A DNA stretch of 64,000 nt, taken from Litoditis marina. Its lineage: Eukaryota; Nematoda; Chromadorea; Rhabditida; Rhabditidae. The stretch spans positions 10,558,904-10,622,903 of the forward strand of contig OZ038439.1 in assembly GCA_964036275.1 (NCBI GenBank). The letters run 5' to 3'. The stretch's first letter is position 1. Every line of letters begins with the position of its first letter. Positions 23,390-35,099 of this stretch are shown one piece after another. Below the pieces are notes generated by a model. The model had not been told where the DNA came from, made no database searches, and saw only the letters and a program-made list of their open reading frames with translations. The position numbers were made by a program, and so were the translations under genes.

Positions 23390-26300
23390 TCACATGAAAT
23401 ATGTGAGCAACATCAAAAACATAATCGACGAGAAGATAGTTGTTGTCGCCGAATTCACTTTTCCTACAAGTCGAGAAGCCCTGTGGCCTGCTGAAAATAA
23501 ACTTTCTTTCTGACTTGACTTTCTTTGACTTTGACTTTGACTTTGACTTTGACTTTGACTGAATGACTTTCTGAGTAGGATGATTTTTGGACAGAAACAC
23601 AAAAAACTTCCAAGTTTTGAATCATTTTCATATCTAGTTGTAGTGAGAGTTCGAAAACTCGGAACAAGATGAAAATTGTCAGAATAAACTCGAAACCCGT
23701 CGTGAAAACTATCAGTATTAGTTTGAATATAATGAATCTATGAGTTCTGTGTGACCAATAAAATAATATTCACTTTCAGTAGACGTTTTCTCTGTAGAAG
23801 TATCTTCATCTCCCTTGTTCAACCTCAACAGGTACTTGATGTAATAGGCGATCTCCGTATTCTCCATACTACCACTGAACAGCCTGAAATGCGCTCACTT
23901 CGCAATGAAAAAGTCAAAACAGCGTATCTAATTTATAATTTTTTGTATCTCGTCGGAATAAAACCTGCGAGCAACAGATTAGTAGCTGAGCGCTAGTAGT
24001 TAGGCGAGTACTGTATATTCTTTTCCATTCCTACTGAGACCCCTACAGTAGGATTTGGAAAATTCAAAGCCGTTTTGCTCACTTACTTTTTGATCGGAAG
24101 TTAAGGATTTTCGTACCTTCTTCTCGTTCTCAGGTAGAGTAAATATACGAGAGGTTTTTCCATGAATTTTATTTTCAGCTTCACAACAGCCTTCAGAAAG
24201 TTTGTAAAGCTACTGTAGGAGTCTCAGTGGGAATGGTGTGAACTATACCCTCCGGGCTTCCCGTTGGCAACGACTATAGCTTCTCGCCCTTCTCATTCAG
24301 AGCTTAGCTGTGTCAATTCGAGGCTGTTTTACACCATGTTGGCGTTTTCCGAACCACTGTGAAATTATGTTGGCGGTTCAAGCAAGAAAAAGCAAGCACA
24401 GCAGAGTTTACGTTTGAACTGAAAAATAGTTCACTTAAACTCCGTCATTCCAACTAGTCTCAGTGTGAATATCATACGATTTCTTGCCAATTAGCAAGCC
24501 CCTTCTGTAGCGGCCTTGACGAGAAAGTGTGCAGATCATAGAGACGCAGATGTCTGCGGCCTCTTTGACCTCCATGCTCTCTCGCTTTTGCTGATCTTTG
24601 ACCGTTGGCGTCAGTCGTTCTGATGTGAAACGAACCATGAAGAAGGTCCGTCCGCCCACACGGGAACGTCCTCTCCCCCGTGGTTTCCGTTATTATAGGG
24701 AATCGCATACGGCGTTCTGAATTCGCTCTGCTCTAGAAATAATGGTTTATTCACTTTCATTATTCTTAGTTTGCTATATAATAGCGCAAATTTGGCCTGT
24801 TTCGAAACCTTAACGCTTCAAAGTAGTGATACTGTTTGAACAATCCTATTGATAACGGTTGTAGAAAAAAGTGTCGATGTTGTCCTAAAACCATCATAAA
24901 GTGTTAGTTTGTCAACTCGTACAGTCTTATTCCGGAACTTCTGAACAGTTTGGACAATTTAAATTCGATCGAACAACCGGATCGACAACATGCAGACAAC
25001 TATGTGAATCAGTTTTATCTGTTCGACCTGAAAAAATTCACTGGGTACTGTAAAGGTCTAATTGAAAAGGAGTATATCTCACGATAATCCTCCCTGGTGT
25101 AGTTCAGTGGAGTCCAGTGATGATAATAATCTCCCGTGATGAACATGAAACCCGGGACGAATTGCCCGATTTTTGCATTATAGTCCGAGGCTGAAAATAA
25201 CCTTTTTGAGATAAATGGATCACATAGAGGTTTGGTTAACCCGGTGTGGACACTGTGTCAACGATTTTGCAAGGGACGGGGTTTAGCGATAAGCCAGCCG
25301 AGCTGCGTGTCATTGATCTACACACTCTCTCAACTGCTGGCAAGTAATCAACGACCACTCGCCCCGCATTATGGAGAAAATGGCGACTATGTGTGTTGTT
25401 CTTCGATCTCGTTGTTGTTTGAACTCAATACATCGACGGAGATAGAAGGGCATCAAACTACAAACACAGCCGCACAAGGCGACCCTCATCGTATAGGCTC
25501 GTTGTAAAATTAGCTAGCTTTCATAGAAATCAATAGGGGCCAAACCGATTATATCCTGATTTCGATGTGCGCCAGTTTTTGGAATGTTAGCGAAAATCAA
25601 CGAAATCAAACTTCAAACACAGCGATATAAGGCAATTTACCCCGTAGAGGCCCGCGTCGGGATGCTACTTTACATTTTTGGGCTGATGCCTTTTGGTGAT
25701 CGTGTTACGATAAAAGACACGGCAACTAGCCTAGGAAGTTCAATAAATTATACATACTCATAATATTATCCTTTCTGCGTACATATCCCGGTATGGCGAG
25801 TGCGTGTGAGTGGTCAGCCAAAACAACAATCAACGTCTCCTCCGGATTCGTCATTTCCCGAGCCTGCAAAGACCAACTTCGAACAATAAGCAACCTTTAT
25901 TAGGTGATAATACCGACTCATGTCGATAACATCATAAGATTGAAGACATGTTCAAACAACAACTTGGGAAATGAGCGAAGCCACGGTTGCGGACTCGTGC
26001 TTCCAGGCCAGCTTCAGAAGCCAGAGAGCATTCAGGGCAATGAGACTTCAGACAGTCTGCTTGATTGTTTCTTTGATATCTTATTCGCAAAATACTCGAT
26101 TCCATTCAACGCACCTTTTTGACAGCGTCATCCATTTCAATTAACTCGCTGAAGGCGTGGTGCAGCCCATTCCCATGTTGAGCTTTGTCGATTTTGGCAC
26201 CTCGAAGTAATTGTATTGAAAGTTTTCATTAAAGCAAATAAGAAGTTTTGTTAAAGTTGAATTGAACTCAAACAAAAGTATAGTGTTTCAGAGGTTCAAC

Positions 26301-29300
26301 AACATGCTCCAGAAAAGTAGTGCCAGAGTCGAACTTTCATAACATTTCACCTCTTATTCTAGATGCTTTTATGTCTCTTTCGGAATCAGTTCAGCTCGCA
26401 TATAGACAGTTCTCATATCTCATTTGTTGTTTGGTCTGAATACTCGTAAGCGTTTTCTGGCTTCAATTCAATCTATTAGCCACATAAGTAAGCATGCAGG
26501 GCAATGAGGCCTCAGACAGTCTGCGTCTCTCTGACCTGCACATTCTCTCATCGATAACGCTTCGAAAGTAGCTAATTAGCAGGAAACTGTCTGAAATAAA
26601 CACCTTCCACTGATGATAAAAGTGTGAATTATTCGTTTTACGAGTGGACAAAATGAGAAAACTTGCTTACCTTCAATTGTGAGAAAATATCCTTTCTCAT
26701 TGTCCCATTCCATTCGTTTTATAGCCTTTTCGGTCAAATCTACGAGATTCGGACTGATTTTGTTCGTCTTTGAATGCAGTACATACGGCAGAGTTCTCTC
26801 GGCAAATATCCCTGAAAAAAAACGAAGGGTAATTGGGGATGACCGTTTCTGAATGATCGTCAATCATACTAATCTGGTCTCAATAAGAAGACGACGAGAA
26901 AAAAAGAAAAAACTATAGAAAAAGTAGGGAGAAAACGAGAAATCAGCAGCCTCGTGAAACTTAACTAGCAGCTGTTCCTTCGGCTGAACTTTGTGATTTT
27001 GAAAACTCTCCAAATCGCGCAAAGTTTTGTGATTTTCCGAGATGCTCGGCCACTCCTTGATGATGTTTCTACTGTCTTTTCTCCTCCCTCTTCTATCTCC
27101 TTTTGTCGCTAAAAACTTCTCTCCTCCGCCAAAAATAACCTGAATAAGAGTAAAACATATTGAATCAGGTACTTCGAGAGGAAGTGTATGAAACAACACT
27201 CGAAAGACGATCACAAACATGAAACTACCTTTCCACTCCTTTTTTGAGTAAACCCAAACCAAGATCAACTAACTAGAAGGTGTTATCCCAAATCTCTCTG
27301 TCATACATGTTCATCACCGCTTGTTAATGTATCGACAGGAGTCGATCAATACTACAAATGAATCGATATTATCTAAAATCAATGAAACCAATCAATAATT
27401 CAAATGATATATTTTGCTCTGTTTGAATACCAAACTACAACTTTGATCATCGATGTATCCATTTGGTCATTTTCCGTCATGAGCGATGCATTGCAAGCGA
27501 TCGTTGATTGCTCGTAGTAGACGAGAGTGTGTAGATCAAAGATACGCAGATGCGTTGACGACTTGTCGAACTCCGCCTTCTATCGAACTGATCGTACGAT
27601 GTCCACATCGGTTCGCCAGAACAGGAAAAAGAAAAAGGTTTGAAAGAATATGGTCTCTACCTTGAACTGGCTGGCAGGTTTCCTGAGAAGTTGCAGGGCG
27701 ATCTCCTTTTCTGTGCAGTTATTCAACCGCTTTCTTTTCATTACTCTATCGTATGTGGCCCATCGAACGGTTCCCTGAATCAAATCGATAGTCAAATCGA
27801 TAAATTTTTGAAACATGTTGAATAAATCTATTCAACATGATCATGAAACATGTTGAATAAATCTATTCTATTCTATTCTATTCTAAATGAAATCGATCGA
27901 TAATGGTAATGAATCTATATTATCTAATTGAACACAATCATAACTTGTTGGATTCAAGTAACGGTTTTTTGAGTTAGTAAAAAGTCTTCAATTAGTAAAA
28001 ATTGGGATAAATTGCGCATGTGCGAGCTCTGTTCGGTTGGAATCTTCATTGCAACAAGAGCCAATTGTTTTTCGAATAGCAGAGCACAAAATCGAGAGAG
28101 CATACAGATCAATGAGACCGCAGACATCTGTCTGTTTGACCAGCCCACTATCTCGCTGAAGCCGCCACAAAAGTGGCTGGCCAATTGGCTGGAAACTGTC
28201 TGCGAGAAAGCCATTAAAGAAAAGCTCAAACATAGAGAACATAAATACGTTAAGTTATTAGTAAAAAATCATGGTAGCACGTTTCGCTTCTGCCCGCAAA
28301 TCGGGCGCTGGCCGCTTTGAAAAGCCTGCGCTTGACAGAATGTAGTCGTTGCCAACGGAAACGTGAAAGGGTACTGTAGATCTCACTTTCTGCTGTGTAA
28401 GCACACGTGCCTTTGATTTCAAAGTCTGCCCGGTATGTGCTCTAGCACCGTAGTGGTTAGCGCCCTATAGTGAGTGCCTAATCTATAAAAAAAATTCTCT
28501 CGCCGGTATCGAACCTGCGAGCGAACGATTTGTAGCAGGGCGCATACCACTGCGCTAATAGAACACTAAGGAACAAGCTTTGCAGTCGAACACGTGTGTG
28601 CGCACTCTCTCGGCACTCACTGTTTGCTGTATAACACAGTTGGATGAATCATGTATAGTCGTCGCCAACGGAAAGGCGGGAGGGTACTGTATATCTCACT
28701 TTCCGCTGTGTACGCACACATGTCTTCGATTCCAAGGCTTGGCGGTTATGTGCTCTAATAGCGTAGTGGTTAGCGCCCTGCTACGAAAATTTTGCTCGCA
28801 GGTTCGATTCCGGCGAGAGACAGAAATTTATAAATTTGGCACCTACTATACTATGAGCGGGTACATAAGAGTGGAGAAAACTAAAGAGTGTGTATTTCAG
28901 AGAGAAACGCAGACTCAAACAAAAGGATGCATCTTACTATAAGAAACCACAAGAAATTGAAATACACTGTTTATACCCACTTTTGCGTAAAGTGCGGCCG
29001 GCGTGGCCCCCACAAGGCTGTCCGTCGTGACGAGTCCAACACCCATTCCTGAATCAGCAAGAATCAAAACATGAAGCAATGTGCGATCCCGTGGAGAAAA
29101 ACGTGAAAACATGAAAGAACGTCGGAAATGGCCCAAAAAACGTGAATACCTTTTTCGACTGCCAGATCCGCGATTCCGTCGTTGATGTTTTGATCTGGGC
29201 CGCCAACGCTACAGCTGAACCTCTTCGTTTTATCCCAATTACCCGGCTTCAAACCAATAGATCCCTGATTTACCTGAAATCTCACCATTGTTTGTAACAT

Positions 29301-31231
29301 ATCACAAGACGGCAAGAAGCGAAAATCAGATGAGAAAGTGTTTAGATCAAAAATACGCAGGCAAGATGGCTTTTCGCTTCTCCAGCTGCCAAATTGAATA
29401 CGCATTTTCCACTAAGATGCTAGTTTCAAAGCATTGAAAGTTAGTAGTTTGTTGATGAACGGTATATTCCCCACTCTGAAGAAGAGTTAGCTGGTGTTAA
29501 CAGTAGTTAGGAAAAGTAACACGATGTCGCAAATAAGTTTACGTAGCAACCCTTCTGACCTCATGAGAAATTAATATGAGTTTCTCTTAAGAATCTCTCG
29601 AACACCTCATAAGGTACTCGTGAATTTCTAATGCTGAAGCATACGAATCAATAAAATCTCACGATACTTTCGTGACGTAATTCTCGCTAGGTATCTCATG
29701 ATGTTTTTACGGAACTGCTCTAGCGCCGGCTGCACTCGCAATTAGCATTGTGATGTGCACGAGATTGAAGTGAACTTCGAGCTTCGAGCGCTTTCGAACG
29801 AGCCACAAATTTGTAGTTTGATCACGACGCCTTTAGACTGAAAAACGAAAAATCTTGCGTGGATCGAGCTCAAACTACAACCCAGATATGGTCATCTTCT
29901 ATACCTTCCATCCCGTGTAAATCGCCGTTGCTCCTGCGGCCGAATCAGTCACGTGAAAATCGAGAGAGGATGTCTGAAATTGAAAAGATATATATGGTTT
30001 CGTTTTATCGCGGTCTTAATTTAGTCTGTTCCACCCACTTATAACCCTCTACAGTAACATTCTCAAATTTCAAGGTCAATTTTGATAAGTAGGCTTTCTG
30101 GGATTTTCTTTGAGTTTCGGTACAACCGTCTGCACCTCTATTAATATAAACTCGAAAACTTTGGAATTAAAATATTAATTGTTCATTACAGAAAAAGCGT
30201 CCTGAAAAAAAATATTCGATGGATTACTGTAGAAGGACATTGATTGATGAAACGGAGTATACACTAATTTCAACCGAAAAAAAACCCAAGTGATCGATTC
30301 ACGGACACAGCGAAATAACGATTTAACACGATATGGGCGCGCTATGGAAGAAGCCATCCTCATAAGTTGTGTCAATGAAAAACGAAATTCGACCGTCTTT
30401 GATCAGTTGTTATATCCCTATGTCACAAAATATCCATGGACATCGATCGAAAAAGTATGTTCAGGAGTTACGAATTGTTGGAAAAAACTCTACCTTCAAA
30501 TGTCCGGAATAGCTGAATGTTTCGAAAAACAGTGGTTCGTTCAAATACGCTTTTCCATCTTGCTGATTTTTGTACCAACGAGCCCCTGTTGTCACCGGAA
30601 TTCCCATTCCGTCTCCCACGAACAGAATCACATTTTTCGGACGACGTCCTGAAAAAAATATTGTTTAATTGTCTGTCAGGAACAACTGTGTTTGTAATGA
30701 TTTCCTGCAGAAAAACTGCAACTCAGATATGTTTCAATGAATAGTAAAAACAATATTGAACAATCTAAACCTTTGAATGAACTTTTGGGTAGCTTGACAT
30801 GAAAATCATGAAGTAGCTGATTAAACAATTGAAATTACCGTTTTGCAATTTGAGTTTTCTTCTCAGATTTTTCTCCGCAACCGCATCCCAAAACTCTCTT
30901 TTGAGCATATCTGAAAATAGTATTGTGATTGTGAATCAATATTCTTGAAAAAAAAAACAAAGAAAACATACTTTCGCATCTGGATCCCAGTGACAATAAT
31001 ATTAATCCATTAAGATGGTTGTAGGAAATGGAGGAACATTTCTTCTTAATGAATACGCTCGTCTTTTTGTACAGAGGACGAAAATACAACGTCAAATGGG
31101 GTAGGGCAGCGGGATACTCCTACATATGGCCTCTGAAGGATGATGAGAAGAAATAACAAACCATCTTCACTATTCAATGCATTCAAGGAAATCGAGCAGA
31201 ACAGTAACACAATCAGCTTCAACAGAATCAT
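23390..31231 (-). CDS. Alkaline phosphatase, GPI-anchored (ALP-B), with a damaged donor
   Basis: Tandem paralogue of ALP-A with the same 15-exon plan: 31231-31162, 30910-30839, 30648-30494, 29973-29905, 29273-29150, 29048-28981, 27774-27661, 27139-26965, 26811-26671, 26200-26115, 25863-25758, 25190-25083, 24732-24636, 23883-23774, 23490-23390 (531 aa if joined so). It has a signal peptide (MILLKLIVLLFCSISL), VGDGMG, TDSAAGATA, ADHSH, HGGEDVPVW and a hydrophobic C-terminus (SIMFLMLLTYFM). As in ALP-A the Mg-site Asp/His is Gly (VGATP). Odd: after exon 8 the donor reads CTAG-TTAAGT where ALP-A has TTAG-GTAAAC. The exon lengths still match (175 nt), but no GT lies at the right phase, so normal splicing to exon 9 should fail. 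Either a read error, rescue by a cryptic donor, or a recent pseudogene. The donor of exon 14 (GAAA-GTGAAT) was inferred. Confidence 0.8.
23518..23563. repeat. TTTGAC hexamer repeat
   Basis: Six to seven copies of CTTTGA in the last intron of ALP-B, close to the acceptor of exon 15. Confidence 0.85.
24028..24237. mobile_element. MITE with CCTACTGAGACCCCTACAGTA ends
   Basis: The left end ATTCCTACTGAGACCCCTAC is the reverse complement, with small changes, of the right end GTAGGAGTCTCAGTGGGAAT. About 210 bp, in the ALP-B intron between exons 13 and 14. One end also occurs at 688-710, in the matching intron of the inverted phosphatase fragment. Confidence 0.7.
24519..24584. repeat. CGAGAGAG hairpin element, typical copy
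   Basis: GACGAGAAAGTGTGCAGATC faces GACCTCCATGCTCTCTCG across a GCAGATGTCTGC centre, forming a stem of about 65 bp. Close relatives lie at 4279-4345, 26490-26560, 28095-28160, 45270-45325 and 46530-46602, with partial ones at 240-300, 850-905 and 4915-4985. Many sit in introns. Confidence 0.65.
28330..28570. mobile_element. Two SINE-like copies, head to head
   Basis: A plus-strand front half (GTCGTTGCCAACGGAAAC, then GTGTAAGCACACGTG) is followed by a minus-strand back half (CTCTCGCCGGTATCGAACC, GTAGCAGGGCGC). Same family as the full copy at 28655-28856. Located in the ALP-B intron between exons 6 and 7. Confidence 0.6.
28655..28856 (+). mobile_element. tRNA-derived SINE-like element, full copy
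   Basis: Starts GTCGTCGCCAACGGAAAG and runs to AAATTTGGCACCTACTATA. The inner tRNA-like part has A box AGCGTAGTGGTTAGCG and B box GCAGGTTCGATTCCGGCG. The tRNA stems do not close, so it is tRNA-derived rather than a tRNA gene. Confidence 0.7.
30036..30262. repeat. Dispersed repeat, copy 2 of 3
   Basis: Same family as 1-222: TAACCCTCTACAGTAACATT at one end, GATTGATGAAACGGAGTATA at the other. Lies in the ALP-B intron between exons 3 and 4. Confidence 0.6.
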
Positions 31232-31940
31232 TCCGGTAGAACCTGAGAGTTAAAGGGATTTTTACGAGCTGAAATGTTTTCGGAAACATCTTCCAGTGTG
31301 ACAAAAACATTAGATGAAAGATGAAAGGAGAGGAAAATGGAAACCTAGTGAAAGACCTTAATTTGCCCCCAACCTAAGTATCCCCACCCGTAGTACTACC
31401 AATTGAAATCCTCAACAGTTCCGGGAGGATATGGGGCGATTGTACACAAAACTCCCAGATTCTGTCTGTAGAGTGAATAAATCTGAAAACTGGATTCTGA
31501 GCTCGAATCAATAAGGAGAACGCGGTATTTGCTGGGAACTCACCTCTCCTGTTCTGGTTCGATGTAGAAATGAGGCCGATTTTGGAACATTTTGTGTACT
31601 TCGTGCGTGAATTCTCATTCGAAGTGTAGAACACGTTTTGCTGCGTGGAAGCGACCGTTTGTTTTCCTAGAGTACAACTCAATTCGAACTCAGTCTAGAC
31701 AAAGTTCTAGAAAGGAACCGTACGAAGTTTAGGTTTCGCTTTTTTGAAGTTCGGAAGTAATTATAGAGATCAAATTACAAACAAATAATTATCAATATAT
31801 AGTGGCTTTTGATTCATTAGTGTTTTCTATTCATTACACACAAACAGTAGGTTCACGTCTAATGTGTTGTATCATAGTTTGACCTCTCTGAACTTCGTAT
31901 AACTTGTTCTATTGCGTTTGCTCATCAAACTGAAATCTGA
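31232..31940. other. Upstream region of ALP-B
   Basis: Probably contains the ALP-B promoter. A minus-strand frame at 31374-31682 has no family features. No clear promoter motif was found. Confidence 0.35.
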
Positions 31941-31943
31941 AGT

Positions 31944-32080
31944 TACACTGTTAGTCAATTGTATAGTCACGTGAAACATGTTAAACACAGCAGAACTCAG
32001 AAACGTGCAATTACAAAGTGCACGATGCCTCATTACAATGCTAACTTTACGTGACTATTCAATTTACTTCTAGTATAATC
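31944..32080. mobile_element. CACGTG MITE (family 1), well-preserved copy
   Basis: About 137 bp. The left end TACACTGTTAGTCAATTGTA and right end ACTTCTAGTATA give imperfect terminal inverted repeats of about 32 bp, each reaching an inner TCACGT. The core has GAAACATGTTAAACACAGCA. A TA target duplication is plausible. Confidence 0.75.
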
Positions 32081-32221
32081 TGCTTTGATGGACCAGGCAT
32101 CCACAGAGCACGGACAATAATTGTCAGCAGCCTGAAGTTGTTCTAAGCTATGATCATAATAGACTCAAGTTTCGACTAAATTTCAAAAAAAACTCAGAAA
32201 CGTGCAATTCCAAAGTTTTTG

Positions 32222-32438
32222 TATAGTCACGCAGAAAAAATGATATGAATTCCAGATTGGTTTCGTAAATAAACGCAAACTATCAAAAACCATTTTGCCT
32301 TCCTTGTCAATGAGGAATTCTTGTCTTTTCGTGACCAGAATTGCTTATTGACAAGGAAGGCAAAATGGTTTTTGATAGTTTGCGTTTATTTACGAAACCA
32401 GTCTGGAATTCATATAATTTTTTCTGCTGACTATACAA
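32222..32438. repeat. Long hairpin (about 90-bp arms)
   Basis: Left arm 32222-32311 and right arm 32346-32438 are nearly perfect reverse complements (TTTGCCTTCCTTGTCAAT versus ATTGACAAGGAAGGCAAA) with a loop of about 35 bp. Both ends carry CTATAC/GTATAG. A MITE, and a possible source of double-stranded RNA. Confidence 0.85.
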
Positions 32439-32579
32439 TACAAAATCAAAACTTGATCAAACTACAAACCGAGCAGACTGCCTGCCCTTTCCTGATCGAT
32501 CTTCATAGAGTTTCTCCCCGTAATTTGTTTTCTTGCAATCGGCTAGGGCGATGAATTCCGTATAATCTCATTTTAAAAT

Positions 32580-33830
32580 AATTGCATGGCTAATTTTGTT
32601 AGAAATCGGCGTTTAACCAGACTACCATGTCTTGGCGAATCATGTTAGTTGGTGTCAAACACCAAAACTTGGTCACATTGGTTTTGTTGCTCTGCATCAG
32701 CCAACATTCCTATTATAGTAACTTTTTGGAGTATCTGAGTATTTGGAGTAATACCACAAAAAACCAATACCAACTTCAAATACTTTTTTTCCCAATTTTG
32801 TTCGAAAACCACCAACCTATGCTTTTTTCAATAACTTTTTCACGTCTCAACGTGTACTTTTCTCTTTTTCTAATGAGCGGGTGACCCACTATTAATTACA
32901 AAAAAATCTATATATGTGATTTTTCCTGTCCGAACCCACCCCGAATTTCTCTCACCCCGATTTCATGAATTTTTCTTTTTGCATGTTGTTAAATGATTCA
33001 TAAACAAGAACATATTTGTTCGTCTTTATTCCCGAACCCAGACTTCTTGGTGATAACATTTTTCATCCTGTATTTTCCTCTTTCTTTAATGAGCGAAATC
33101 CACATTCTTTGATGGTAGAAGATACATGAACAAATACATATTCGTAATTCTCCATTTTAGTCCCCAGACGTCTTGCCTTCCCCACAATCTCCCTATGAAA
33201 ATACTACTACCAAATCACTTCTAATACCACAAACTCAAATAATATTGAATCTTTTATTTCGAGAACCAAAAAAATTGTGATTCTCCATTTTTGAACCCAG
33301 ACTTCTGAGTGATGTCATTCTAGTCCCCCAGACCCCTTGCCTTTCCCCATAATCCCCCCATGAATTGGCCCGTTGCCAAATGTCAGATATTAGACGAAAC
33401 CCCCGAAAAGGAGACCATTATTGCATCATTATTAGCGTCCGAGAGATGTATGAGCAAATGAGGCTGGAAACATGCCGGAAATAAATTTTTCTCAATGTTT
33501 GGGAGAAAATATGTTTGAAATTTGTGAAACGTAGACAAAAGTACGTGCACATAAGCATCACTACTAGCGTCCGAGAGATGAGGAATGAGGCTTCAGAGAT
33601 AAATTTCCGTTCTTTGTAAAACAGAAATCGTACTAGTGAAGAATTTATATTGTTTTAAGTGAAACTGTAGTTTATGGTATGATCGGAAACGTGCATTTCG
33701 TTCCATTATTGGCGTCCGAGAGATGTATGAAAGAATGAGGGAAATAATACATTGTTTGACTTCGCGTCGTTTCGAGGCGGTGACCATCATACGTATCACA
33801 TTATCATCAAAACGTCTCTTTGTTCACTAG
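32580..33830. other. Gene-poor stretch with diverged tandem repeats
   Basis: GAACCCAGACTTCT occurs at about 33037 and 33293, and CCAGAC(G/C)(T/C)CTTGCC(T) at 33165 and 33329. Three units around GCGTCCGAGAGATG lie at 33436, 33566 and 33712, spaced 130-146 bp, each followed by AATGAGG. No coding sequence was recognised. Confidence 0.5.
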
Positions 33831-33839
33831 TGGTATGGT

Positions 33840-33990
33840 TCATTTTTCTTTCACTCTTTCTTCCTTCCTTCCTCCCTCCCTCTCGGTCTAACCTTTTCTC
33901 TCTCTTTCTCTTTCTCTTTTCCTCCTTCTCTCTCTCTCTCTGTTCCTCTCTTCCTCTCTCTCTCTCTCTTTCGCTCTCTCTATATTTCTA
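33840..33990. repeat. CT-rich low-complexity tract
   Basis: CTCT/TTCC simple sequence; the encoded SLSLSL frames are artefacts. Confidence 0.85.
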
Positions 33991-34152
33991 AATCTCTTCT
34001 CCCTCGTTTTTTTCTTCAGTTCAATACGGCCGAGACATTTGTCAAAACGGATGATACTGCTTCGTGGAGCAAGCGTTCCTGCAGAAATTCTCCCGAAACG
34101 TCACTTCCTGTTCTCCATAAATTTTGATTAACGCAACGATGAATCGTCCATA

Positions 34153-34290
34153 GTTATTCTAGAAGTGAATTGAGAAGTCACGTGAAGTTAGCATTCTAAT
34201 GAGAAACCGTGCACTTTGTCATTACACGTTTCTGAGTTCTGCTGTGTTTAACATGTTTCACGTGACTATGCAATGGAGTAACAGTATAAA
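34153..34290. mobile_element. CACGTG MITE (family 1), copy in the other orientation
   Basis: Begins TATTCTAGAAGTGAATTG and ends GAGTAACAGTATA, with the inner TCACGTGAAG and TTTCACGTGACTATGC. Same element as 31944-32080, reversed. Confidence 0.75.
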
Positions 34291-34733
34291 TAAACTTAAC
34301 ATATTTACAAAAGTTAACGAGATAGGTATTTCATTGCGGATGAACATCAGAAAATGAGCATTTCACACGTTCTTCAATGAAGGTGTGTGTTACACGTGTC
34401 ACGTGTCATGTGAAACTGTAGTTTAACCACGGTAAAGTACTTGGTCATAGAGTTCACTCCGAAGCAAGCTGATACGGTGTATGTTGCCATATCTCACTGT
34501 GTTTGTAGTTTGATCAAATTACTTTTCCGTCAAAACTTGAAACTTATGGCGTGTCTCGTGATCAAAAAACAAGAAATATTTGGTCACTTTTCGTATATCA
34601 ATTTGGTGACACTTCTTCCCTGCAAGAAATCTGAAAAGCTGTCAACAACACTCATAGCGGCTGCACGTTTTATGTTTCTGTCCTCATTATAGTTTTACCA
34701 ATCAATATTTATTAATGAATACTTCTTAGTCAG

Positions 34734-34745
34734 CTCCCTCCCTCC

Positions 34746-34814
<69 letters not shown>

Positions 34815-35090
34815 CCTCTCTCTCTCTCTCTATCTCTCTCTCCTCCTCTTCCTCCCTCCCTCTCTCTCCCTCCCTCCCTTCCTCTTCCTCTCTCTCCTTC
34901 TCTCTCTCCCTCTCTTTCCCTCTTGTCTCTCACTCTCCCTCTCTCTCTCTCTTCCTATCTCTCCCTCTCCTCTCTCTCTCCCTCTCCCTTTCTCTATCTC
35001 TCTCTCCTCTTTTTCTCTCTCCCTACCTCCCTCTCTCACTCTCTCTCTCTTTCTCTCGTTCTCTCCCTCTCCCTCTCTCCCCCTCCCCAG
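34734..35090. repeat. Long CT/GA microsatellite
   Basis: About 350 bp of (CT)n with CCT and TTC interruptions. Frames of RE-repeats or SL-repeats across it are not genes. Confidence 0.9.
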
Positions 35091-35099
35091 GGTATCCCA

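Noticed and set aside
27839..27886. TTCTATTCTA repeats as a gene-linked signal
   Set aside because: Same simple repeat occurs at 6790, 7035, 37655, 55095 and 62610; it is a pentamer microsatellite, often after GCGAATAAA, and shows no link to gene structure.
31374..31682. 102-codon minus-strand frame upstream of ALP-B
   Set aside because: No domain and no signal peptide; the ALP-B start with a good signal peptide lies downstream.
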